DNA of 64,000 nt from JAJDZL01 sp965220665 (GTDB taxonomy: Bacteria; Pseudomonadota; Gammaproteobacteria; Arenicellales; JAJDZL01), in NCBI GenBank assembly GCA_965220665.1, contig CBDCQQ010000004.1, positions 496,001-560,000 of the forward strand. The letters are read 5' to 3'. Made by a program: the position numbers and the translations under genes. The notes below the pieces were generated by a model. The model saw nothing but the letters and a program-made list of their open reading frames with translations, searched no databases and was not told where the DNA came from. Every line of letters starts with the position of its first letter. Positions within the stretch are counted from its first letter, which is position 1. This document shows positions 16,701 through 24,330 of the stretch, in pieces.

Positions 16701-18194
16701 TCACTTGAACTGGTCTGCGCCGCGCAGGTTTTCGTGATCCTGCGGCAGCTGCAGATCCAGCTCGGCGGACTGGCATCGCAGGTCGGCGCCATTTGTCAGA
16801 ATCTCCCGAATCTGTGCGAGACGGCTCAGTCCCTGCTGGTTGGCGATGCGGCAGGCCGCATTGAGGCGCACATTGTCGTATTCGCGGCTCAGCGACAGCA
16901 GCCCCAGCGCCTTGCGGCTGACCTGCTGGACATGCCGCGCCTCGCTGATTCTTGCCTGCACGAACGCGCGGCAGTCCTCGCCCACCTCGGCGGCCCAGCC
17001 CTCGATGCGCTCGGCCGTCCATTTGTGCATGAACTCATGCGCCCTGGGCATGTGCGAATCCACAGTCGAGTGCCCATGCTGCGGCTGTCTGACATGCATG
17101 CACACCTGCCGGCCCTTGAAAAACACCGTCACCACATCGGCATCGGCGCGGATCTCAACCGCTTTGCCGACCAGCTCGTGGGGCACCGAATACCAGTGCC
17201 GGGCATACTGGACGTGATAGTCGCAACCGACTTTTGCGGTTCTGATGTCAAGTGCATGAAACGGTGCCAGCGGCAGCGGCCGCAGAGCCGGCCGGTCAAC
17301 CGACTCGAAGATCTCCCGGCGGCTGCCCGGACGATCCGAAAACGGCCGCTCGTTGAGCTGCTCGATCCGGCCGCGGACCGCCTGGTTCAGCTGCGAAAGT
17401 CTCTCGAAGCGCTGATTGCGAAGCGGCGCCAGAACCCACCGCTGAACCTGCTGCACCGCATTTTCCACAATCGCCTTGTCCTTTGGACGATACGGCCGCG
17501 CCGGCATCACCGCCACATCGTAGTGTGCCGCCCACTGCTGGTAGACGCCGTTGGCATCCGGATCGTAACGGCAGGCTTTGCTGACCGCACTTTTCAGGTT
17601 GTCCGGCACGATCAGGTTCGGCGCCCCGCCAAAATATTCCAGCATCTGCGTGTTGCACGCAAGCCAGTCCTCAAGACCCTGCGTCCACGCCGCACGCGCA
17701 TAGGTGTAATGCGACACCCCCAGCGCACCGACGAAAATCTGCGCCCTGCGCACGCCAACCGCAGCAGTCAGGCCCGAGTAATCCACATAGGCCATGTCGC
17801 CCGGCACATGATCCATGCGCATCGAGCGCCGCCCCTCTTTCGCCCATGCATTGTAGCAGCGGCAGAACCAGGCGTAGCTGTGGGCGTAGCCCTGCCGTTC
17901 GCAAAGCTCCTGCCACAAAAGCTTCAACGTCACCGACTTCAGACCCAGCTGACCGCGCACCCAGGCATAATCCACCTCATCGGCGCGCCCGGCGCACCCG
18001 GACCTCGGATATAAAATCCGCATCAGCTCAGCCTCATCCATGCCCTCGGCCTGCGGCCAGCTCACACCGGCCCGCCGGGCCTGGGCCAGCACGTTGTGAA
18101 CCGTCGCGGTACCCGCATCAAGCACCTCGGCAATGCGCCGCATCGGCCAGCCGTTTTCGTGATGCAGCCTGAGTATCTGTTTATGTTTTCTCAT
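16701..18194 (-). CDS. istA: IS21-family transposase IstA
   Basis: A 497-residue DDE transposase. The first 60 residues form a helix-turn-helix (ILRLHHENGWPMRRIAEVLD). The catalytic core starts around MRMDHVPGDMAYVDYSGL (first Asp), has LIVPDNLKSAV (second Asp) and RPYRPKDKAIVENAVQQV (Glu). The C-terminal Mu-like domain includes CDYHVQYARHWYSVPHELVG. Start ATG 18194 is preceded by AAGGAG at 8 bp; a longer in-frame reading to 18284 lacks this. No disruption is seen. Confidence 0.93.
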   Translation of the reverse strand: MRKHKQILRLHHENGWPMRRIAEVLDAGTATVHNVLAQARRAGVSWPQAEGMDEAELMRILYPRSGCAGRADEVDYAWVRGQLGLKSVTLKLLWQELCERQGYAHSYAWFCRCYNAWAKEGRRSMRMDHVPGDMAYVDYSGLTAAVGVRRAQIFVGALGVSHYTYARAAWTQGLEDWLACNTQMLEYFGGAPNLIVPDNLKSAVSKACRYDPDANGVYQQWAAHYDVAVMPARPYRPKDKAIVENAVQQVQRWVLAPLRNQRFERLSQLNQAVRGRIEQLNERPFSDRPGSRREIFESVDRPALRPLPLAPFHALDIRTAKVGCDYHVQYARHWYSVPHELVGKAVEIRADADVVTVFFKGRQVCMHVRQPQHGHSTVDSHMPRAHEFMHKWTAERIEGWAAEVGEDCRAFVQARISEARHVQQVSRKALGLLSLSREYDNVRLNAACRIANQQGLSRLAQIREILTNGADLRCQSAELDLQLPQDHENLRGADQFK

Positions 18195-18349
18195 CGGAAT
18201 TCTCCTTCTCGTCATCTGACGCCTCCCTGACTTCAATCGCCACTTAAAACTGCGATTGATACGAAAAACGCCTGCAATAGTCAAATTGCACTGACAGAAA
18301 CCGCCGCCGAAAAACCGACCTCCAGCATCCTGCAGATCAGCCGTACTGC

Positions 18350-18465
18350 GCGTTCGGATTAGGTTTATTCCGCATTCGGATAAGTGTTTATTCCGTGTTC
18401 GGATTAGGTTTATTCCGCGTTCGGATAAGTGTTTACTACGCGTTCGGATAAGTGTTTATTACGCA
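18350..18465 (-). repeat. Five tandem transposase-binding repeats at the istA end of IS21
   Basis: Five near-identical 22-23-bp units of the form GCGTTCGGAT(A/T)AGTGTTTATT run up to the element tip. Related copies (about three, in opposite orientation) occupy the other end at 15638-15710. IS21 elements carry such multiple terminal repeats as IstA binding sites; five at one end is more than usual as far as I recall. Confidence 0.8.
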
Positions 18466-19999
18466 CTTTTCAAGTTTTTGGATTGAGTGCAGTGCACTGA
18501 TTGTTGATTTCGACAAATATATTTGTCGAAAAGGTCTAAGCAGACCTGACAAATATCGAACAGTTGCCCGACATTTTTTGATTTGGCTGCGGATAAACAG
18601 AATTGCACTTGCATCTGTTGACTGTGTAGTGATCGAACAATTCTTGCAGCATGAATGCAGTTGTCGTACTGTTGCACCTTCAACTGTACAGTTCAGCTTC
18701 TGGCACAAATGTCGGTCTAATTCCCACCTGATGCGGTTCATCCAGTACTTGGAATGTTCCGGCAGAGTTAAAACGCCTGAAGAATTGAAGGAGAACCTTC
18801 AAATTCTGAGCGATTATCTCGAACAGTTGGATGCACTGGGCTACAGTGCCAAATCAATCAAAAACTACCATTCAGGCTGCACCTGTTTGATTGTCTGGCT
18901 GCATCTTTCCCGAATCAGTTTGCGTGATCTGACCACAACGCTACTCGAACCGTTTTGGAACCGAAGGATCAACTGCTCCTATCCTGAGGTATTTCACGGT
19001 CAATGTATTCGCTCAACGAACCGCCCGTATCAATCCGTTGTGCGCAAATTTCTGATTTATCTGGTTGAAATCGGTCGAATCGCAGCGTTGGAGCCGTCAG
19101 TAGAGCGACCTGCGGTGCCTGCAATCCTGATGAGATTTGACCGATGGCTGGAGCACAATCGAAACCTAATCGCAGCAACCCGTCGCAATCATGTCAGGCA
19201 GATTGAAAGAGTTTTGCCTGTGCTTGGTGAGAATCCAGAACTGTATGACGCAGACCTGCTCAGCGAGAAATTTCTCAATGAGTTCAAGCACTGTTCAAAA
19301 AGTCAGATGAAAGCGCTGTCGACATCTATGCGCCTATACCTAGGCTTTCTTGCAATGGAAGACTATGTTTCGCCAGCATTGAGCGCTGTCGTACCGAAAG
19401 TGCCGCAATGGCGTTTTTCGTCACTGCCTCGTTACATATCGGATGACGATGTCACGCGCACAATTGCATCATGCGATGACACGCCTGCCGGCATACGAAA
19501 CAGGGCAATTTTACTGCTTCTGGCGCGGCTCGCGCTACGAGCCGGGGACATCATAGCCTTGTGTCTTGATGATATTGACTGGGTGCGCGCTGAGATTCAG
19601 GTTCTGGGTAAATCTCTGTACCAAACAGTGTTGCCACTGCCTCAAGATGTGGGCGATGCGATCTACCGCTATATCACAATGGCACGGCCCAGGATCAGTG
19701 AAGAGCGAGTGTTTTTGACCACCAGGGCACCTTATCGATCATTGAGTTCATCCAGTACGGTCAGTACGATTGCAAACACAGCATTCAACCGCGCAGATAT
19801 AGTCATATACGGCGGGCGTGGGGCGCATGTATTTCGACACAGCAAGGCCACTTCAATGCTTCGGTCAGGTGCCTCCCTGGATGCAGTCCAAGCACTACTG
19901 CGGCATGAATCGAGAAATACCACAATGATTTATGCCAAGACCGACGTGGTTATGCTGCAGGAGGTGGCACAGCCATGGATCGGAGGGATTGAGCAATGA
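18452..19999 (+). CDS. RIT tyrosine recombinase A (5' end replaced by IS21 sequence)
   Basis: A tyrosine recombinase of 515 residues, the first and longest of the trio. The C-terminal catalytic domain shows LALRAGDIIALCLDDIDW (first Arg), HVFRHSKATSMLRSG (HxxR) and LLRHESRNTTMIYAKTD (H/E-x and final Tyr). Its native first codons lie at 15604-15637; IS21 has replaced them with MFITH, read from a GTG within the IS tip. The catalytic domain is untouched, so it may still work if transcribed. The stop overlaps the next gene as ATGA. Confidence 0.85.
   Translation: MFITHFSSFWIECSALIVDFDKYICRKGLSRPDKYRTVARHFLIWLRINRIALASVDCVVIEQFLQHECSCRTVAPSTVQFSFWHKCRSNSHLMRFIQYLECSGRVKTPEELKENLQILSDYLEQLDALGYSAKSIKNYHSGCTCLIVWLHLSRISLRDLTTTLLEPFWNRRINCSYPEVFHGQCIRSTNRPYQSVVRKFLIYLVEIGRIAALEPSVERPAVPAILMRFDRWLEHNRNLIAATRRNHVRQIERVLPVLGENPELYDADLLSEKFLNEFKHCSKSQMKALSTSMRLYLGFLAMEDYVSPALSAVVPKVPQWRFSSLPRYISDDDVTRTIASCDDTPAGIRNRAILLLLARLALRAGDIIALCLDDIDWVRAEIQVLGKSLYQTVLPLPQDVGDAIYRYITMARPRISEERVFLTTRAPYRSLSSSSTVSTIANTAFNRADIVIYGGRGAHVFRHSKATSMLRSGASLDAVQALLRHESRNTTMIYAKTDVVMLQEVAQPWIGGIEQ
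18466..18470 (+). repeat. Right 5-bp target duplication of the IS21 element
   Basis: CTTTT, exact match to 15633-15637. Confidence 0.8.
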
Positions 20000-20934
20000 T
20001 GGCGAATATGAGTCATATCGTCGCACGCTATGTTGCGACCCAACAACAATTCGGACGCTGCTTCACAGAAAATGCACGCTTGCTGCAAAGTTTTGCACGA
20101 TTTGCAGAATCTCGCGGTGAAACATTGATTTACCGCGAAACAGCACTGGCATGGGCGACATCATCAGCCGCCTCATCACCACAATACTGTGCTGAGAAAT
20201 TGCGCGTCGTACGCAACTTTGCCCGCTGGGCGCATGCGCGGGACACTCGACACGAGATTCCGCTGCATGATGTTTTGGGACCTGTGTCATTCCAAAGACC
20301 GGTGCCGAAACTGATATCGGTCGAGCAGACCAAGGCAATTCTGAAGGCTGCATTTGCCTTGACGCCAGCCAACTCAATTGCACCGTTAACCTGGCATTAC
20401 CTGTTCGGACTGATCGCAGTGACCGGATTGCGCATTGGTGAGGCACTATCTTTGAAAATGCATCACATCACCGCTGACGGATTGGTCATCGAAAACTCCA
20501 AGTTCGGAAAAACCAGATTGGTCGCATTGCACCCGACCACCTGGACTGCGCTTAACTGCTACCTTGAGTACCGATGCAAGGACCCGACTGCGGACAATCA
20601 CCTGTTCGTAATTGCCACCGGACGGCCTCCAAGCATCAATTACACAGAGTATATTTTCCGCAAACTGGCCGAACAGACCGGATTGCGTGAAGTCGGCGCA
20701 TCGCATGGCGCAACGCTTCACTCCTGGCGGCATTCTTTCGCCGTAAGGTCGTTGGAATTGCTTGGCCCCGAGGCCGATTCAAGTCGCCATATGTTGGCGC
20801 TTGCTACCTATCTCGGTCATTCCAATGTGTCCCATACCTATTGGTACTTGGAGGCGACACCGGTGTTGATGCGCAATATTGCTAAAGCGACGGAAAATGC
20901 TCATTCCATTGAATGCGGAGGTGATCATGACTAA
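19996..20934 (+). CDS. RIT tyrosine recombinase B
   Basis: A 312-residue tyrosine recombinase, the second of the trio. The SAM-like N-terminal domain covers about 1-100. Catalytic residues lie in AVTGLRIGEALSL (Arg), LHSWRHSFAVRSL (HxxR) and LATYLGHSNVSHTYWYLEAT (His and Tyr). It overlaps the preceding gene by 4 bp and the next by 8 bp, the tight arrangement that defines RIT elements. All four catalytic positions look intact. Confidence 0.9.
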   Translation: MMANMSHIVARYVATQQQFGRCFTENARLLQSFARFAESRGETLIYRETALAWATSSAASSPQYCAEKLRVVRNFARWAHARDTRHEIPLHDVLGPVSFQRPVPKLISVEQTKAILKAAFALTPANSIAPLTWHYLFGLIAVTGLRIGEALSLKMHHITADGLVIENSKFGKTRLVALHPTTWTALNCYLEYRCKDPTADNHLFVIATGRPPSINYTEYIFRKLAEQTGLREVGASHGATLHSWRHSFAVRSLELLGPEADSSRHMLALATYLGHSNVSHTYWYLEATPVLMRNIAKATENAHSIECGGDHD

Positions 20935-21928
20935 ATTGGCTCCGCATCTAACCTTCTTTCTGGGCAAACATTTGCCGACTGAGAGGAATTACAGCCCCCA
21001 TACTGTGCAAAGCTACACTGAGTGCTTTCGATTATTGGTGTCGTATGCAAGCGCACACACCAGTGTGCGCCCCTGTGCACTGAATATAGAGCATCTGACA
21101 GTCCAACTGGTGATTGAATTCCTCGAATATTTGGAGCAAAGCCGCGCCAATACCGTTGCGACCCGAAATATTCATCTGGCAACAATCAAGTCTTTTTTCC
21201 GCTACCTGGAATACCGAGTGCCCAGTTGCCTCGATCTTGCAATGCATATTCGAGCGATCCGGCCAAAACGCGCACCACAGCCCTTAATCGATTGGCTTGA
21301 GCCAATTGAGGTGCAGGCGATTGTAGAAGCCACTGCGAACAACACGGCAGCCGGACTGCGCGATCGAGCCATGCTGCATCTATGCTACGCCGCCGCATTG
21401 CGAGTGTCGGAGCTGGTCACGCTTTCGCTGGACAGCTTTTCGTGTCCGCGGATGGAAACAATCCAGATTATGGGCAAAGGACGACGCCAGCGAATTATTC
21501 CACTTTGGCAGAACACCAGGGAGCACCTTCAGAACTGGCTTCACTTGCGCCCTGCTACAGCAACAAACCGATTGTTGTTCCTTAACGCAAGAGGGCATCC
21601 GTTGAGCACTGATGGGTTTACGTACATTCTCAACCGGCATGTCCTTACAGCCGCAAAAACCGTCCCATCGTTAAATGACAAGCATATCACACCACATGTG
21701 CTTCGACATTCATCGGCAATAGCTGTTTTGCGTGCAACTAAGGATATTCGTAAAGTTTCGCTATGGCTTGGACACGCAAACATTCAAACCACTGAAATGT
21801 ATCTTCGAGCCAACCTGAACACGAAACTGGAAATTCTGGGAACCAATTTGCCTGCTTCCTTAGAACCTGGGTCCTTTAGTGAGGTGGAAGATGAATTAAT
21901 GAGGTTCCTGATCGGAAGGTGCCGGTAA
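20927..21928 (+). CDS. RIT tyrosine recombinase C
   Basis: A 333-residue XerC-like tyrosine recombinase, last of the trio. The core-binding domain has the NYSPHTVQSYTECFRLLVSY helix. Catalytic residues lie in CYAAALRVSELVTL (Arg), ITPHVLRHSSAIAVL (HxxR) and WLGHANIQTTEMYLRAN (His and Tyr). I choose ATG 20927, with GGAGGTG just upstream, inside the end of the previous gene; a longer frame to 20879 is open but lacks that signal. It ends only 2 bp before the right inverted repeat. Confidence 0.9.
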   Translation: MTKLAPHLTFFLGKHLPTERNYSPHTVQSYTECFRLLVSYASAHTSVRPCALNIEHLTVQLVIEFLEYLEQSRANTVATRNIHLATIKSFFRYLEYRVPSCLDLAMHIRAIRPKRAPQPLIDWLEPIEVQAIVEATANNTAAGLRDRAMLHLCYAAALRVSELVTLSLDSFSCPRMETIQIMGKGRRQRIIPLWQNTREHLQNWLHLRPATATNRLLFLNARGHPLSTDGFTYILNRHVLTAAKTVPSLNDKHITPHVLRHSSAIAVLRATKDIRKVSLWLGHANIQTTEMYLRANLNTKLEILGTNLPASLEPGSFSEVEDELMRFLIGRCR

Positions 21929-21930
21929 AG

Positions 21931-22020
21931 TTTAATGCCGAGTAAATCAGTGCGAAAACCGCATAGCTTCGCGGTTTTCTCCTTGTTGCTCGGCATTAAA
22001 ATTCGCTCGGCATAATGGTT
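21931..22020 (+). repeat. Right 90-bp inverted repeat of the RIT element
   Basis: Perfect inverted copy of 15460-15549. Its AAAACCGC/GCGGTTTT hairpin with following T-rich bases could end transcription from the recombinase operon. Confidence 0.92.
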
Positions 22021-22477
22021 CCAGGTGTGGAGCACGGCGGTGCCGCCGACACGGGCGCCGAAGCGTTTCGGATCGGCGGCGATGGTGGTGATGGTTTCTG
22101 CGCTGGTTTTCATGAGGATGCCGAGCACCCGCCTGCGGTTGTAGAAGGCGATTTTTGCAATCGGTGGTGGCAGGGTGAAGACGATGTGGAAATACGGGGC
22201 CGGCAGGATGCGGGACAGCTGTCGGTTGAGCCAGTGGCTGGCGGCGCTGCCCTGGCAGGCTGGGCAGTGACGGTTGCGGCACGAGTTGTAAAGCACATGG
22301 TGTGTATGGCAGTGCCGGCAGATGAAAAACCGGGCCCCCAGTGCCGGGGTGCGGCACATGTCGGATGGCCGCGAACACTTTCAGCGCGGCCGGACCGAGC
22401 CGGGTGCGCAGACCCTGAAGAAACGGGTCCCCGCCGTGGCGGAAGATGTCCGCCACGGTGGGGTTTTCAAACCGCAA
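22021..22477 (-). pseudogene. IS91-family Y2 transposase, N-terminal part (frameshifted)
   Basis: Starts ATG 22477 with MRFENPTVADIFRHGGD, typical of IS91 transposases. A one-base shift near 22360-22370 (around CGACATGTGCCGC on the minus strand) moves the frame; the continuation reads CRTPALGARFFICRHC, then YNSCRNRHCPACQ, the zinc-finger block, and IVFTLPPPIAKIAFYN, ending VLHTW at the RIT insertion. Joined to 14370-15437 it gives one transposase of roughly 500 residues. Two lesions, the shift and the insertion, make it a pseudogene. Confidence 0.85.
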
Positions 22478-22480
22478 TGC

Positions 22481-23349
22481 TCAGTGCGTAAGGTATTGTG
22501 CCGGGTGATCGAGTTTCTTGAACATCGCACAGGTGGTGCGGGCATACACCCGGGTGCTCTGGGCTGACTTGTGACCGAGAATATCCTGTACCACATCGCG
22601 CGGCGTGCCCCGCTCAAGCAGGTGCGTGGCGACCGAGTGTCTGAGTGAATGAAAGGGGAAGTTTTCACCGATTGCCGGCCAACGCACGCGCCCGGTTGAA
22701 TGCACCGCGCAGCGTGGCCGCTTTCAACGGCTGATCGGCACCTGCACCGTAAAACAGCCAGTCGACCGGCTTGGGATGAATCTGTCGGTAGTAGCATCGT
22801 AATGTCGAAAGCAGCGGGGGCGGCATATAGGCCAGCCGTTCGTGACCCCCCCTTGCCGCAGGTTACGTGAATCATTGACTTTTCTGAGTCAATGTCGCTG
22901 ACTTTCAGCGCCACCACCTCGCCGATGCGAAGGCCAGTGCCGTACGCCAGCTCAATGGCCGTGCGATACCGCAGGTCATGGGTCGACTGAATCAAACGCT
23001 GAATCTCAGCTTCATCAAGGGTTGGGGGCAGCTGATCGGCGATTTTACGCATCACCAGCGCCTCAACCCGTTGTGGGCGCCTGATGACGCGGGTGTACAG
23101 CATCCGAAGCGCAGCAACCGTCACGTTGGTCGAACGCGGCTTGAGCCCTGCATTGATGCGCGCAAGCACGTAGCCTTCAATCTGCCGGGCACTGAGTTGA
23201 GCCGGTGAACAGGCGAAATGCCCTGCCAATCGGTCCAACTCAAGAAGATAGGCTTTGCGGGTGCGCTCGGACAGTCCGGCAAGTTTCATATAATCAGTAA
23301 CGCTCTGTCGTAACGACAGGGCTGGCGTTGAGCCATCAGCATGGGACAT
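22481..23349 (-). pseudogene. IS91-associated tyrosine recombinase (frameshifted)
   Basis: An integrase-like gene starting ATG 23349 with AGGAG upstream. The N-terminal frame runs MSHADGSTPALSLRQSVTDY to AYGTGLRIGEVVALKVSDID (first catalytic Arg) and GKGG. A run of seven C on the plus strand (22846-22852) shifts the frame; the next frame reads ERLAYMPPPLLSTLRCYYRQ. A second shift near 22670 leads to FPFHSLRHSVATHLLERG (HxxR) and LGHKSAQSTRVYARTT (His, Tyr). With two frameshifts the gene is inactive. Such recombinases accompany some IS91-family transposases. Confidence 0.8.
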
Positions 23350-23517
23350 GGTATTCTCCTGTGTATTAAAAAAGTCAGGTGATGCCCGCTGCAACGGGCA
23401 CCACCTAAACAATAAACCATTTCCACCGCCGTACTGCAGATACTTTCACGCTTTCATTCGACTACAGCCTTGAAGTTGCGGTTCTGCCGCGCAGCGGCTT
23501 CGTTCAATGTTGATTAT

Positions 23518-24315
23518 TTAATGAGCTGACCATCCGCCGTCAATGGACAATGTCGAACCGGTTATGCCACTGGCTTGATCGCCGCAAAGATAGACAGCGA
23601 GTGCACCAATTTCGCTTGGCTCAATAAACTTCTCAGTCGGATGCTTGTCATGCAGCATCTCGTAAACAGCTTGATCTGTAGATTTGTACTCAGAAGCAGA
23701 TCGATCTCGAATTTGATTGCGAATAATTTCCGTGTCCACATAACCAGGACATATTGCATTGCAAGTTATTCCAGACTTCGCATTTTCGAGTGCAGTAACC
23801 TTGGTTAACCCGACTACACCGTGCTTGGCAGCTATGTAAGCTGACTTGTTGATACTTCCAACTAGTCCATGTACGGATGCAATATTGATGATTCGCCCCC
23901 ACTGATTGGCAATCATTTCAGGAATGACCACCTTGGAGCAGTGAAATACCGCAGACAGGTTGACCGCTATGATTTCATTCCATTTTTCAGTTGGAAAATC
24001 CTCAATCCGGGAAACGAATTGAACGCCAGCGTTGTTGACTAGAATGTTCACCTGTCCAAATTCCTTGGCAAAATTCGTCAACCCGTCATTGATTTCGCCA
24101 ACCTCGCGCAAGTCAAAGCCGCAGTATGCAACCTCAACTTCATACTCTGATTGAATTTTGGAAGAAATTTCCTGAATTTGTTCAGAGGTCGCAAATCCGT
24201 TCAAACCGATATTACAGCCATTAGCCGCCAATTGCTCTGCAACTGCCAGCCCTATTCCTGAAGTTGAACCAGTGATAAACGCATTCTTACCCGCTAAACT
24301 GCGATCAACATTCAT
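23518..24315 (-). CDS. Short-chain dehydrogenase (3-hydroxybutyrate dehydrogenase-like)
   Basis: A classical SDR of about 265 residues. TGSTSGIG is the cofactor loop, NNAGVQFV the NAG motif, and IASVHGL with AYIAAKHG supply Ser and YxxxK. GITCNAICPGYVDTEI is characteristic of D-3-hydroxybutyrate dehydrogenases, which oxidise 3-hydroxybutyrate to acetoacetate. The frame can start at TTG 24327; ATG 24315 matches homologs better. It is the last gene of a three-gene minus-strand operon behind a CoA ligase (about 15 bp gap) and a SauS-like dehydrogenase, so it might instead reduce or oxidise a sulfonated aldehyde/alcohol, as SDR-type sulfoacetaldehyde reductases do. The first reading is better supported by sequence. 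Confidence 0.78.
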   Translation of the reverse strand: MNVDRSLAGKNAFITGSTSGIGLAVAEQLAANGCNIGLNGFATSEQIQEISSKIQSEYEVEVAYCGFDLREVGEINDGLTNFAKEFGQVNILVNNAGVQFVSRIEDFPTEKWNEIIAVNLSAVFHCSKVVIPEMIANQWGRIINIASVHGLVGSINKSAYIAAKHGVVGLTKVTALENAKSGITCNAICPGYVDTEIIRNQIRDRSASEYKSTDQAVYEMLHDKHPTEKFIEPSEIGALAVYLCGDQASGITGSTLSIDGGWSAH

Positions 24316-24330
24316 GGTATGGACCAAATT

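Larger units (their letters stand above)
15638..18465 (-). mobile_element. IS21-family insertion sequence (complete)
   Basis: A 2828-bp element with 5'-TG...CA-3' ends, IstA and IstB genes on the minus strand, multiple terminal repeats at both ends and a 5-bp target duplication CTTTT. Both genes look intact. It lies inside the RIT element, directly in codon 11-12 of its first recombinase gene. Its GC content and codon usage resemble the IS256 and IS91 elements rather than the host genes. Confidence 0.9.
15438..22020 (+). mobile_element. Recombinase-in-trio (RIT) element, inserted in IS91 transposase gene
   Basis: A 6583-bp insertion with three overlapping tyrosine recombinase genes in one direction, bounded by perfect 90-bp inverted repeats, the hallmark of RIT elements. 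It sits exactly between a TGG and a GGG codon of the IS91 transposase gene, with no target duplication visible. Subtracting the inner IS21 element and its duplicated 5 bp leaves about 3.75 kb. A 22-bp palindrome is present at the left end only, outside the inverted repeat. The repeats each hold a hairpin that could act as terminator. Confidence 0.85.
14303..23505 (-). mobile_element. Decayed IS91-family element carrying nested RIT and IS21 elements
   Basis: On the minus strand this block holds a tyrosine recombinase relic followed by a Y2 (HUH) transposase relic, an arrangement found in some IS91-family elements. On the minus strand the transposase-3' end abuts GTTC (plus-strand GAAC at 14299-14302), a tetranucleotide used by IS91-type rolling-circle elements beside oriIS. 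The right edge is less certain; the sequence GTTC recurs at 23502-23505 just before a host dehydrogenase gene. The transposase gene is split by a 6.58-kb insertion at 15438-22020 and both coding genes carry frameshifts, so the element cannot move by itself. Boundaries are inferred. Confidence 0.6.

Noticed and set aside
16070..16708. A 212-codon plus-strand frame opposite istB
   Set aside because: Antisense to a clear IstB gene and without its own start signal or motif.
16602..18014. A 470-codon open frame on the plus strand across IS21
   Set aside because: It lies antisense to istA in GC-rich sequence, where long shadow frames are common, and has no protein-like motif.
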